Shown here: positions 1 through 11,000 of the stretch, piece by piece | Layout: the number at the start of each line of letters is the position of its first letter | Position numbering within the stretch: the stretch's first letter is position 1 | Assembly (NCBI GenBank): GCA_022453515.1 | Contig: JAJNNY010000094.1 | Location: forward strand, 31,973-95,972 | Length of the DNA: 64,000 nucleotides | Direction of reading: 5' to 3' | From: Astrocystis sublimbata | Taxonomy: Eukaryota; Ascomycota; Sordariomycetes; Xylariales; Xylariaceae | Notes under the pieces: model-generated | Told to the model about the DNA's origin: nothing | Database searches by the model: none | The model's input: only the letters and a program-made list of their open reading frames with translations | Translations under genes and position numbers: made by a program

Positions 1-42
1 ATGCTCGTCAAAAGACGACGGAAGTGGGCGGTCGTCCGCCAT
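1..42 (-). CDS. Possible N-terminus of a gene running off the left edge
   Basis: On the minus strand an ATG at 42-40 in a good fungal start context (gagaccATGG) opens a frame of 14 codons that continues without a stop to the window edge. It begins MADDRPLPSS. Only the N-terminus would be present, so no function can be assigned. The absence of any other gene between here and 1359 fits a divergent arrangement with ILV1. It could also be a chance short open frame. Confidence 0.3.
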   Translation of the reverse strand, partial: MADDRPLPSSFDEH

Positions 43-708
43 GGTCTCGAGCACCTATGTAATTCCAAGTTCGGACCTGGGGGGTTGACACAGGTTGAAG
101 AAGAAGTGTGCGGTTCTAACTCTACAATCACCGAGACGTTTCAAGGTTTCGATGTGGTTGGCTTCGATGATGCCATGGATTGCATGGATATCAACGGGCC
201 AATGTGGAAGCTCCCGAGCTCCCTCCAGCTACCCCAGAACAGTAAATTCTCAGGTACTGTACTGTAGCCATGTGCACGGTGCCAATGCAGGGAGTAGAGC
301 TGCAAACTTAGCCGCTAGTTCAATTCCATGAATGTACCATCAGTACCACCTGTACCAAGCAGATACTTCCAAAGAAGATCAAAAACTCCAAGAGATATCG
401 CATGTATATTTCTAGGTTTGCTCCAATGTCTTTCGCAGCAATAGTAGCCACATATAAGAAGCTAGGGTGTCAAGGTGTGCGGGAATAGCTAGGTGCGCAT
501 GTATGGAGTATTCAATTGTAGAATCAGGTGTGAATGGACCATGTAATTAAATAGACGTAGTAGCGCCGTCAAATCGTCACTACATACTACATACGTAGTA
601 GGTATACATCTTCAGTAACGCTGTGAATCCGCGTGCTTTGCACTTTGATTTAAAAAGCTAGATAGATTTCAAAGGTTCTGAATGGGAGGCTCTAAGCCCA
701 TGGCTCTG

Positions 709-776
709 AATTGAAGGCATTGATCGAAGGCTCTTGTTCGAAGGCGCTCAATTGAAGGCTTCAATCGAAGGCGTTG
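709..776. repeat. Imperfect tandem repeat with GAAGGC every 13-14 bp
   Basis: Five copies of GAAGGC begin at 713, 726, 740, 754 and 767. Spacers are AT-rich and variable (ATTGATC, TCTTGTTC, GCTCAATT, TTCAATC). It is followed directly by TACCTAGGTAGGTAGG. Nothing suggests it is transcribed. Confidence 0.7.
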
Positions 777-1170
777 ATACCTAGGTAGGTAGGTATCCAC
801 CTGGGCAGAGAGAGACCCCGCCATGCCCGCGTTCGGCCCCGACAAAGTGCGTTTGTAGGCAGGTACCTGCGCAAGGCAGGCCCTTCGTTGACCTTTCTTT
901 TGCTTGTGCAATTTAGCGTAGGTACACAGCAACCTTCACTCAACCATATCCATTCCAAGCTCCGAAAGCCCCAACCAGTTTGGTTTAATGGATGACCAGC
1001 AGAAAAGACTCCGCAAACACGACATGCCGGTATACCGACTTCAGAACATGGAAGCGGTGCAACAACAGAAGTATTCCATCCAAAATGTGACGAGTGAATA
1101 GGGTTTGTCTGCTGGGATGGACAGCCGACATCGGGCTAGCATCGACTAAGCACATCCTAGTGACCTGTCA

Positions 1171-1191
1171 CCGACTCAAGTCACCGACTCT
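1171..1191 (+). promoter_or_regulatory. Repeated CCGACTC element upstream of ILV1
   Basis: CCGACTCA at 1171 and CCGACTCT at 1184 form a direct repeat (TCACCGACTC). Fungal amino-acid genes are commonly controlled by Gcn4/CPC1 binding to TGACTCA. These sites keep the GACTCA half but have C in place of the first T, so binding is only a possibility. The same CCGACTCA occurs upstream of HIS4 at 58536-58543 on the minus strand. Confidence 0.25.
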
Positions 1192-1358
1192 CAAGCTCTG
1201 CTGTTCAAGCTCCCGCCGTTGCCCGTTGCCCCACTACAAAAGTCACCGCGCGCCATCGTCAAGAGGACGGCACACAAGACGGCACACCGCGCCAGTCCTT
1301 TCGCTTTCGCCGTCTTCCCCCAAACACGAAGGCACCAATCTGGAACAGCGTGCCCATC

Positions 1359-3171
1359 ATGACCGACGCCTCTCTCGTCGAGGGAGACACCCCGACCATG
1401 ACCAATGGCACCGAGAACGGCGTCAACGGCGTCAACGGCCATGTCTCGCGCACACCGTCGCTCTCTGGCCTCTCTCTCACCGAGTACAGCGCAAACCCGA
1501 CACCCAGTTCCGAGGCCACCTCCAACCGCGTCACCGACATCGTCCCGCCCGAGTTCATCCTGCCCAACGGGCATCCTGATGTCCGTCCCTCTGCGCCCCT
1601 GCGCCCCTCCCTCCTGTGGCCATAGCTGACGAGGCTGTCTGCCTGTGCAGTACATGCGCCTGATCCTCACCTCGCGAGTCTACGAAGCATGCAAAGAGAC
1701 CTCCCTCGCACCCGCCACCAACCTATCCAACCGTCTCGAGTGCAATGTCCTCCTCAAGCGGGAGGACGAGCAGCCCGTCTTCAGCTTCAAGCTGCGCGGC
1801 GCCTACAACAAGATGGCCCACCTCGACCGCGAGCAGAGCTGGAAGGGCGTCATCGCCTGCAGTGCCGGCAACCATGCCCAAGGTGTCGCCTACTCGGCCC
1901 GTCTGCTGAAGATCCCCGCCACCATCGTCATGCCCAAGGGCACCCCGAGCATCAAGCACAAGAACGTCTCCAGGATGGGCGGCTGCGTCCTCCTGCACGG
2001 TCTCGACTTCGACGCTGCCAAGGAAGAGTGCGCCAGACTCGAGCACCAGCACGGCCTCATCAACATACCCCCTTTCGATGACCCCTACGTCATTGCCGGA
2101 CAGGGCACCATAGGCATGGAGCTGCTGCGCCAGACCAACATCCAGAAGCTCGAGGCCATCTTCTGCTGCGTCGGCGGAGGCGGCCTGATCGCTGGCATTG
2201 GTGTCTATGTCAAGCGCATAGCGCCCCACGTCAAGATCATTGGTGTCGAGGCCGAAGACGCCAACGCCATGGTCCAGTCGCTGCAGAAGGGCAGCCGCGT
2301 CGTGCTCCAGGAAGTCGGGCTCTTCGCCGACGGCGCTGCCGTCAAGACCGTCGGTGAGGAGACCTTCCGCATCTGCCAAGAGGTTGTCGACGACGTCATC
2401 CTCGTCAACACGGATGAGACGTGTGCCGCCATTAAGGATGTCTTTGAGGACACGCGCTCTATCGTGGAACCCGCCGGCGCCCTGTCTCTGGCCGGGCTGA
2501 AGAAGTGGGTGGCTGCCAATCCCTCGAGCGACCCGTCCCGCAGCGTCATCGCCATCACGAGCGGCGCGAACATGAACTTCGACCGCCTCCGCTTCGTCGC
2601 CGAGCGCGCCACCCTCGGTGAGGGTAAAGAGGCCCTGCTGTGTGTCAAGATCCCCGAGAGACCCGGCTCTTTCGCCGAACTCGTCAACAACGTCATGCCC
2701 CACGCCGTGACCGAGTTTTCGTATCGCTATGCGACAGACGAAGCAGCCAACATTCTGATGGGTATCTCCCTACCAGCGGCTTCCGACAGGGTGCGTGAGC
2801 TGCAGGTGCTGCTCGACCGCATCACGGCCTCGGGGATGACGGTCGCGGACCTGTCGGGTGACGAGCTGGCCAAGTCACACATCCGGTACCTTGTCGGCGG
2901 GCGCTCCAACGTTCCCAACGAGAGGTTGTATATGTTCAATTTCCCTGAACGTCCAGGGGCCTTGGAGAAGTTTCTCCAAACCCTGCAGCTCAAGTTCAAC
3001 ATTAGTTTGTTTCAGTACCGCAATGGCGGTAGCGACGTGGGCAAAGTCTTGACTGGCATCCAGTGCCCAGATGACGAGGTGAAGGACTTAGAGAGGTCGC
3101 TCAAGCAGATTGGATACCCCTGGGAAGACTGCACCCAGAGCCAGGTTTTTAAGACTTTCCTCCGGAGCTAA
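1359..3171 (+). CDS. ILV1: Threonine dehydratase (threonine deaminase), isoleucine biosynthesis
   Basis: PLP enzyme that deaminates L-threonine to 2-oxobutanoate, the first committed step of isoleucine synthesis, normally in mitochondria. Exons are 1359-1580 and 1651-3171, with a 70-bp GT-AG intron; the joined frame gives 580 residues, close to the usual fungal length. The Schiff-base lysine lies in SFKLRGAYN (about K121), and the glycine-rich phosphate-binding loop [10 protein letters not shown] is near residues 249-258. Two C-terminal ACT-like regulatory modules follow, each with an ERPG motif (about 410 and 505), as in isoleucine-inhibited biosynthetic enzymes rather than catabolic ones. 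I chose the ATG at 1359 because the frame just upstream begins only with GTG. The Ser/Thr-rich N-terminus is not a strong mitochondrial presequence by eye. CCGACTCA elements upstream could be degenerate cross-pathway-control sites. Confidence 0.95.
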
Positions 3172-4143
3172 GATCTAAGATTCTTATATAGGGACGAGGC
3201 TCAACAGTTATCTTGCAGTAAACGGCAAAGGGCCAGTCAGGAGAAAAAGGGGTCATGGCGTTTGGAGCTTTAGTCTATTCTTGAGCAATTGCACGGAGCA
3301 CATTGTCGCGGCTGGCATGTCACAATTCGCTTTTGTTTGACATATGTAGGCGATAGATAAAATTCACTTTAGTAATATGTACACATAGACGTTCATATCT
3401 GAGGGTTGCTATCCCTCTCCGCTGCTGCCATTGCACAATGCTGTTCAAGATTTGGTACAATGCCAACTGAATTTTCATGTTCGATTATCAAAGCTGGTAA
3501 ATATGCAGTAGATATATTGACTTTGGACCAGGTTAATTCCGTTTCACCGCTCTGATGTAAACCAGACACCTGCACTCAACGCAGGGATTATGGAAGAGAG
3601 CGCCATCAAGCCAACCTCCAAATGCGAGGCATAAAGATTGCGTCTCCCATACCTTCTTTGAACTCATTCCAGGTAGGCCAACCACAGCTGCCTTTACAAT
3701 CGTCTGCGAGGAATGGATAGTGCAATGGAATGGCAGACTAACAACAACAATCCAAGTCTGTGGTAGGTCGTACCTACCTTCATCCCTCAATGTCACTACA
3801 GCACGTGCGAAACATGCGTCTGCTGCTGCCGTGGCAGGCGCTTTGCACAACCACCTCATTTTTCATAGATATCAAGCTCGATGTTGCTGTCAATACAAGA
3901 TTTTTGTCTCCTGTCACTCCCAATCACAATCGTGGTTGTAAATGCGATCCCCAGTTAGCAAAACTTCCCTTCCAACAGCAACAATATTTTCAAGTGGACA
4001 GGTGCTTCAGCCGCGGGCCACAGTCAGAACAACAACCGACTATCAGTAAATCCTCATACAGCCCAAAAGACCCACGGATCAACAACCTGATTACACTTTA
4101 AAATACATTTTCTTATTTTAGTAATAACTCCCACCAACTCAAC
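3172..4143. other. Intergenic, ILV1 to PLAC8 gene
   Basis: ILV1 3' region followed by non-coding sequence. Minus-strand open frames around 3393-3859 show no domain or splice structure. The 3' part (3990-4140), rich in CAA and ending AACATGG at 4141, is likely the leader of the PLAC8 gene. Confidence 0.5.
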
Positions 4144-4926
4144 ATGGCGGGCCTAGCTCTCGGCGCGGCTGCCACACAAAGTAACCCCGGAGCCGAGCAC
4201 CTACAGCAACTACAGAACTTCGCTCTCGGCGAGTCGGGCGGCGACTAGAAGTCAAATCTGTTCGACTGCTGTCCCTGCGATCGTTGCGTCCTGGGACACT
4301 TTGTCCCGTGTCTCTGTACGGTCTGTTCCGTATTCCGAGTACACATGATCTGCTCTTCGCTGACTCTCCTCTTTGTACCTGGCACGCAGTAGTCGGACAG
4401 ACCTCGAATCGCCTCCTCGACCCTACGGCTCTCCTGCCGGCTGTGCTCAACGCCGATTGTCTGATCCATGGGGTATTGCAATGTCTTTGCGGATCTGGGT
4501 GGATGTGCGTATGCTTTCTTGCGTGCTTGCTAGTCCTTATTCCTCTCGCTCCCAACTCCACTTCAACTCATTAGGAATCCCCCAATCTCATAGGTGATAG
4601 TCAACAACCTGAACAGCTAACCCGAAGATTGCATACAGCTGGACGATCACCAAGCGCGAGCAAGTCCGAACACGGTTCGGCATCCCAGGGACGCCGCTGA
4701 AGGACTGTTGTACCGCTTTCTGGTGCCCGTATTGCGCCGTCATCCAGCACGACAAGGAGGTGGCGACGCGCATGCCGAAGCCGATGGATCTCCTGAAGCA
4801 GCAGCCTCTGCCCGAGCCAGAAATGACCAGTAAGCATCAAAAGGAATTTTTTTTTTTCTTCTTGTGTGTCTTATTGCTCTGTTACTAACTTGGAGATTCT
4901 GAAAAGTGCCGGGGGCAGCGATGTGA
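4144..4926 (+). pseudogene. PLAC8-family cysteine-rich protein gene, interrupted by an in-frame TAG
   Basis: PLAC8 (DUF614) proteins are small cysteine-rich membrane-associated proteins, linked in plants and fungi to metal tolerance or cell-size control. Exons are 4144-4315, 4390-4504, 4639-4829 and 4907-4926 with GT-AG introns of 74, 134 and 77 bp; phases agree at every junction, giving 166 codons including the final stop. Family signatures are the FDCCPCDRC start block, the FVPCLLVGQT segment, NADCLIHG, then GWIW..TKREQVR and KDCCTAFWCPYCAVIQ near the C-terminus. The anomaly is TAG at 4246-4248, just before KSNLFDCC, where relatives usually have tryptophan (TGG). No intron with correct phase removes it: a tempting acceptor (CTAG at 4245-4248) with the GT at 4181 puts the cysteine block out of frame. 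It is either a nonsense allele, a sequencing error, or a gene with an upstream exon that I cannot see. Confidence 0.75.
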
Positions 4927-5613
4927 TTTGATTTGCGCGTCTAACGCCCCGAAGTGTGGCACGTAGCCTGATACCTATCGATGAGTTTAAGTATTTCAGT
5001 AGTCCTAAAGAATAGATGATACCGTATGAGCTAGTAAACTGGTCAATCAACGGGCACAGTTTTCCACGCTATGAATTATGGCTCGATCCGTAACTGACAG
5101 TGGGCATACACTGACTTTCAAATATTGGCTGGAACCGAGCATTTATCGTGATATTATCATGTTTTACATAAATGGATTCATTATATACATTTATCCTCAT
5201 CGCAACGCAGGTGTCGTCAGGTTTCCTGTGCGAAAAGGCCAAAAAGTCACGGCTATAGCCATGTGTTCATGTAAGTAGATCCGTGTCCGAGCAAGAGAAA
5301 TAACGCTGTCTAAAGTCGGAATCCGCTCGCCGTTAAGTAAAGGTCAATCGCTCTTCTCGCGTAACACTCTAGTCCTCATCGTTGCTCCAATTATGGGTAT
5401 CTCAATCATGATGGCAACACGCAGACGCTGAAATGTCACGGCGGCGGCAGGCTTGAATCCAATGTGGGTGCGAGGCTGGCGTTTTAAATCGTTTGAAATT
5501 TGTTACGTTGCGTTTGTTCCATGGCCCTTCACATCATAAGTTTCCTGACGATGGCCTTCATACTCTCATACCGACGAGAGAGAATCTGGAGCCCGTTAAG
5601 ACAGGCTGATTGC
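4927..5613. other. Intergenic between convergent genes
   Basis: No gene is recognised. The stretch lies between the 3' ends of the PLAC8 gene (plus) and the small membrane protein gene (minus). The 66-codon open frame at 5078-5278 has no recognisable features. Confidence 0.5.
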
Positions 5614-6108
5614 TCAATAACGATAATGCCGATCGTCCCTCGACGACCTCCGTCGATCGTCGTAGCTTGTCCTCCCACCATAGTACGCGGCCGGCGGGGC
5701 GCGGGGGCTGCGTCCACGAGGGTCGTGTGTAACGGGCTGCACGATCTCAACCCGACGGCCCGGGCTCCTCGAGTGATGATGGTGATGTGAGCGGTGCGAG
5801 TGTCTGGAACGCGAGCGGCGCGCGTGCCGGTCGGGGATCTCATGCTTGGGCTCGTAGGCAGCTCCCCAGGTCTTTGGCTGTCGCATGATGATGCATGACC
5901 GGATTACCCACCACAGCAGGAGGAAGCCGGCAATGGATCCGATGACGATGCCGGCGATGGCGCCGCCGCTGAGGTTGTTGTTCGACGAGCCGTTGTCGTC
6001 GCCGTCTACGACGACGGTGGTTGTTGATTGGCGGCTTGCGAGGACCTTGGTGACGGCTTGGACAACGGTTCTCGTCACATGGGACGAAGGAGCGATAGCT
6101 GGCGCCAT
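5614..6108 (-). CDS. Small single-pass membrane protein, fungal, uncharacterised
   Basis: Single-exon gene of 164 residues with a good start context (gccATGG). I do not recognise a named family. The N-terminal ~45 residues are Ser/Thr/Val-rich, followed by a Gly/Asn linker and one clear transmembrane helix at about 48-70 (GGAIAGIVIGSIAGFLLLWW). The remaining tail is strongly basic, with Arg/Ser/His clusters (RRSRSRHSHRSHHHHHSRS, about 97-115) and a Tyr/Arg-rich end. The GxxxG-type glycine pattern before the helix and the basic juxtamembrane side suggest a type III orientation with the tail in the cytosol. Proteins of this layout are common in filamentous ascomycetes. The coding call is supported by the TM-plus-tail design and GC-rich third positions. 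The role is unknown. Confidence 0.7.
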   Translation of the reverse strand: MAPAIAPSSHVTRTVVQAVTKVLASRQSTTTVVVDGDDNGSSNNNLSGGAIAGIVIGSIAGFLLLWWVIRSCIIMRQPKTWGAAYEPKHEIPDRHARRSRSRHSHRSHHHHHSRSPGRRVEIVQPVTHDPRGRSPRAPPAAYYGGRTSYDDRRRSSRDDRHYRY

Positions 6109-7704
6109 GGCATGAATATTGGTGGTGTGTGTGTGTTACTGTGTTGCCGTGTGTTATGTGTTTAGTTTCTGATATTGAACCAGTCTGATAACCAGCTGTT
6201 TGATACGACCACACACTGTAATTGTAGGAGTCTAAGAAAGGGAGCAGTCTCGACTCGAAAGTGGCAAAGTAGAGAATCCTATTAGAACTACAGCGCCTGG
6301 GGCGCGTGAGGGGCACTACTATCTATATGCATTCACCCAGCACAAGACGCTGCAAGGAAAACGAGACACACAGAGGGAGGCAGTTTGAATGAGCACTAGA
6401 CCGAAGCACGGTGACGCCATGGCTACGAAAGCGTCTATGTCTTTTGATAGTCAGTACGGTGATATGGTGTGTCAGTATATAAGGCACGAGGGCTTGGCGA
6501 CATACGATTGGCGAGGGCACAAGAGGAGGCTGGGGAGAAGAGGAAAAATACCTGCAGATCCCAGATTTGGTGATACTGGCATACTGGGAAAGTGGTGGTG
6601 ATGGCCAGAAATGGGCTTAATGGGATGCAGAATGATGGAGGCACGGAGGCTAGACACTAGAGTTGTGGAACTCCGACGATGGACCTTGAGACTACGGGCG
6701 TTAATCAGTCTGGATCCCATGGTGATTGGTCGGTGGGCTGCAGACCCCTGGCGGCCGTTCCAAGATTGTGGATTGCACTGCGGGTGAAGTTGAAATGGTG
6801 ATGTCAAGATGAACGAACTAGTCAGTCGGCTAGCCTCCACAGGGCGTGTTCAGAGGGGGAGGCACACGCGAGACAGGCGAGGAACGGAGCAAAGCAACGT
6901 CGAGCGTTGCCGAGTGTGACCCTACAAAGATGCTTAGGTAGATTACCTAGCCACGCGTCGATTCTGTCGATGCTTTTGATCTTGACTTTTACAATTATAT
7001 CCTGCTCAGTTGTAATACAGGGAGTGAGTTGGAGACTTAGGGTTCACATGGGAATCTGTAAACTGCATTGCATGGTGTTGATGCCGAAAGTAAATGTTCA
7101 ATTGTACGGTGATAGGCCTGTCGGAATAATAAGACCATGGGCAGACTTATGAGCTGCAGCAACCCTTGCCTACGCTTGCCCACAACTTAAGGTCATGCAC
7201 GACATTTCAGCAACAGCATGCCAGCATGGCACAACCAGCAATCCTTCTCCAGGGGCATTAATACCGCTGCACTAAGACGTACCGGTATATTTGATTGGTG
7301 ATGACTCGGAGCTGGCAACGACTTACAAAATTGGCAAGTTCCAAGTTCGCGGCAACTGCCCGCACACGCACAGCACAGTACGATGCGGGTAGCGTCACTG
7401 TATCTATAGTGCTGGTCTTTTGCCACGTGATTGCGCGGCCCCGCGGCCTGAGCCGCTCCCCGATCCGCCGCTCACTAACGCGCCGACAAGTCTCACCACG
7501 CGTTTCTTTGCACTCTTTGACCGTACCAACCAACCTTGAACCCTTTCAACTCTTATCGCCGAGGCTGTACTGCTGTTGGCCGGCACCCTCTGGAACGACA
7601 TGAACAATGACAACTCGTAGTGACACAATCACCAGCTGCGTGGAAATCGCCGCCTGCATCTAGCCTGCATATCTCGCCTGCATCTCGCCTGCGTCCACTC
7701 AGTC
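6109..7704. other. Divergent intergenic region, membrane protein gene to NBS1
   Basis: No gene is supported. A TATATA (6475-6480) about 370 bp upstream of the minus-strand gene could serve as a TATA element. A TAGGTAGATTACCTAG motif lies near 6935-6950. Long open frames on both strands (for example 7295-7603) lack domain signals. The CT-rich stretch before 7705 is probably the NBS1 leader. Confidence 0.45.
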
Positions 7705-10504
7705 ATGTGGATCCTCGAGAACGAAGGCGGAGGCCTTGGCCGTGAGTCTGCTGCTGCTGTCTCATCCCATTCCAATCTCTCACTCATGTCTCGCGTCCCT
7801 GCATCCATATCCCCCGCTGACCAATAATACCCTGACCCGCAGACAAACGAGTATGGCTTCGTCCCGGCAAGCGGTATCTCTTCGGTCGCACCGTCGCCGA
7901 GCGTACGTCCTCCCTTCCCCAGCGTATATACCCTCGCCTCTAATCATACCCCAGCTGGCCAGCTTGCCATACAAGGAGATGATGCAAAAAAGATCTCGCG
8001 GAAGCATATGACCATCACCGTGGACGGTGTGGAAGACGGCCATGCGGTGCGTATCATCGTCCTGGCTCATGAGCGCTTAACCCAGCCGCTGACGGAGCCT
8101 TACTAGGAAGTAATGAGCAGTCGCTCTCGTGTCACAATCGAGGATCTTGGTTCCAAGGCTGGCACCAAGGTTAATGGTACCAAGTACCGTGGCGAGAGTT
8201 GCACACTACCGGAAGATGTCAACACACTACAGATGGGCACCTTCTCCGCCATCTTCCGGTTTGTCCCCCTCATTACTTTACCAACTGCCAACTATAGCTA
8301 ACAATGCTCTGCTGCGCCCCAGTATCACCTGGTTTCCCGTTGTTCTGAGCTTCTCCTTTACCAGCAATCAACTCCGCGCGAACCCCTTCGCCAGTCTGCG
8401 CCAAACTTTCGAACAGCTCGACATTAAGCTCCTGTCTGACTACGATATCCCGCTTACTACCCATGTCGTCTCCAAGAAGCGCAACACCCCCAAAGGCTTG
8501 CAGGCCCTGATTAACGGCAAACACATCGTCAGCGACGGTTTTGTAGAGGCCATCGTGAATGCTGCTTCCCCCGAGACCAGCGATGATGGCGTTACCACGA
8601 GCTCTCTCGAGCAGGACTTCGATGCCAACTGGCCCGATCCCATGCGTTACCTGCCGCCGCCGGGCGAAGAACCGATACCGAGACAACCGGAGTCGTTCGC
8701 CCCTAATCCTGCACGCATCAAGATATTCGAGGGGTACACCTTCATATTCTATCAGGAGAAGCAGTACCACAGTCTCCTCGCGCCCATCACGAACGGCAGG
8801 GGCAAAACCCTCCTCAAGGTAGCCCTACCGGGTGAAACGGAGATCGATGACTTCATCCGCTATGTAAAAGGAGTAGCCGGCGAAAAGGGGCTGGGCGAGT
8901 TCGAGGATGGCAGTGAGGGCAAAGGCGTTGTTGTGGTCAAGTGGATGCCCAGCACGGAGGAGGGCGCGGATTGGTATGCCAATTTTTTCAGGAACATATC
9001 CTTGCGTCTGGATCACCGCCTCGTCGACCAGAAGGAGTTCCTCGATGCCATCTTGAGCAACGACGCAAGTGGCCTGCGACGACCCTTGGAGTTTGAGTCA
9101 CCCCCTGACACCTCTCCAGCAGAACCACCGCCAGTATCTACCGAGGAGCAACCGATGGATGTCGACCCTGTAAAGGATGAACCTCCACCATCCCGGGCGC
9201 CGGTAACTCGAAGAAGGGGCCGTGGACCCATCAGGAGTCGGTTTCAGGGCTTTGCCATCTCGGTTGATGACGAGGAGGACAACAATGCCCCGGCCGAGGC
9301 ACCCGCCGATGCCATGGAGGTTAACGACCCCGCGCCTGCACCAGCCCCTGTCGACGCTTCTCAGGGAGGCCTTTTCGTGTCGCAAGATGTACCTGAACCG
9401 GAACCTCAAGATATTGCCCCCGCCTACCAGCCATCACAGCGATCGCGGCGTAAACGGTCGGCCTCGCCATTACCCGAGCCTGAAGACATCATGGACATGA
9501 TAGCGCCCACAGCTGCGCAAGTGAAACGTCGTCGGATTGCCGCCGGCGAGGACCCAGTACCAGTACGACGTCGCGAGAAGTCGACGACACCGGCGGATAC
9601 GCCAGAACAGCCCAGCGTCGTAAAGAAGCCGTCACCCAAGGTCAAGAAGGAGGTAGATGTTCTCGAAGCAGCGCGTCAGCATCGCGAGGAAGCCGAAAGG
9701 CGTGCAAAAGCGGAGCGTGACGAGCTCGAGGCAGACCCCGGCGAGCTAGACTATGCCGCGATTCGCCGCCTCCACATCCAGGAGCCAATGGCGCTGCGCG
9801 CCCTGCCGCAGGCTCGCACGCGCGAGCAAGACATTGCTGACGGGCGCTGGGATCCAGCCTGGAACGGACGGAAGAACTTCAAGAGGTTCAGGCAGCGAGG
9901 CGCGACGCAAGGGCGAGGGCTCGACAAGATCATCGTGGTGCTTGAGGAAGCCCCGGAGAAGAACTACGGCATCAGTGACGACTACTGGCTTGATGACCCC
10001 GTGAGCCAGCAACGGCCCAAGAAGAAGCCCAGCGAAGACCGATCGCAATCGCGCGTGCAGAGCCAATCTCAGCGCAACCGATCACAGAGAACAACGAACA
10101 AGGACAGTAGTGCCGCAGCGAAAAGTTCGGCTGTGAGACAGAAACTCGCCGAGAATCTAGCGCCTCTCGACAGCAGCGAGGACGAGGTGGAGGTTCCAGA
10201 CACGGGAGTTGCGCATCACGAGAAGGAGAAGGATGGCGAGCAGGATGACGACGGCGACGACGACGACGACGTCATCATCTCGTCCACTGCGCGCTCACGC
10301 ACAACGAGGTCGTCAGCGAATACAACGCAGTCGCAGCCGCGGATCACCAGTAGCATCAAGAGCAATACGCGCAAGCGGCCCGCGGCAGAGCCACCGGCCA
10401 AGGAGAAACCGCGCAAGCGGGCGAAGGGGCTGGCTCTAGACACCAGCCAAGCGGATAGCGATGACGAGGATGACGATCTTCGCTTCCGTTTCGGGAGGCG
10501 GTGA
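7705..10504 (+). CDS. NBS1: Nibrin/Nbs1, MRN (Mre11-Rad50-Nbs1) DNA double-strand-break repair subunit
   Basis: Scaffold of the MRN complex, which senses and processes DNA breaks and recruits Tel1/ATM in the nucleus. Exons are 7705-7741, 7843-7902, 7955-8046, 8107-8258 and 8323-10504, with GT-AG introns of 101, 52, 60 and 64 bp. All phases agree, giving 840 residues. The N-terminus forms an FHA domain: the LFGR strand, then ISRKHMTI and VNGTKYRG, with the phosphopeptide-binding Arg and Ser/His present. A BRCT-like segment follows (about 115-215, VVSKKRNTPKGLQALINGK). The long middle is disordered and rich in Pro, Glu and Arg. KNFKRF at 631-636 matches the Mre11-binding NFKKF motif. The acidic C-terminus ending DDEDDDLRFRF matches the FxF/Y Tel1-binding motif. 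Both functional motifs being intact argues for a working gene. Confidence 0.92.
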
Positions 10505-11000
10505 GGATGTGATCGCGTTTCACAGGCTTAAGTCAAAGCGAAGAAGAGCAATAGAAAAACATGCTGCTCCTAAATATGACTTCTAATTCTAGCTGGGCAG
10601 GGTAATGGAAGCTATCGGCGTATAGCATCCAAAAGGGTATCGATCTAAGCTCGGGGCGTTCTACTTATATATGTACATCTATCATCTTTGCTAGCCGCCG
10701 TCTGTCTATAATGCCCTTGGGGGTAAAAATAGAGAGAATGCTGATACCCCATGATCATGGGTGTGAAAATGCGTAAACCCATAGCCGTGTATCCGATGCG
10801 AAGCAGTCTATGCGAAACCGCTCTGTCATCGTCGTCGTGAAATATGCAATGCGTGATGAACCTTTGGCCCAGGGTCTGCTATCCGTAGTGAAGCGAAGAA
10901 CCACAACAACCATCCAACTCGTCCCAACGATCTTCCAAATCCTCAAACCCGACGCCGCCGCAGCTCTATCGACCCACGCTTCTCGTCAGTCCATCAATCA
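10505..11000. other. Intergenic between convergent NBS1 and cytochrome-b5-like gene
   Basis: 3' regions of two convergent genes. I see no further coding or RNA gene. Confidence 0.5.

Larger units (their letters stand above)
43..1358. other. Intergenic region and ILV1 promoter
   Basis: I find no gene here. The stretch holds a GAAGGC tandem repeat (709-776), a TACCTAGGTAGG motif (778-797), a GCAGGTACCTGC palindrome (859-870) and, close to the ILV1 start, a repeated CCGACTC element (1171-1191). Short open frames on both strands look non-coding. Confidence 0.6.

Noticed and set aside
1723..2703. Long minus-strand open frame (326 codons) opposite ILV1
   Set aside because: It is the antisense shadow of a strongly conserved coding exon with GC-rich third positions.
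4181..4248. A 68-bp GT-AG intron that would remove the TAG in the PLAC8 gene
   Set aside because: Splicing there shifts the cysteine block out of frame, so it does not rescue the gene.
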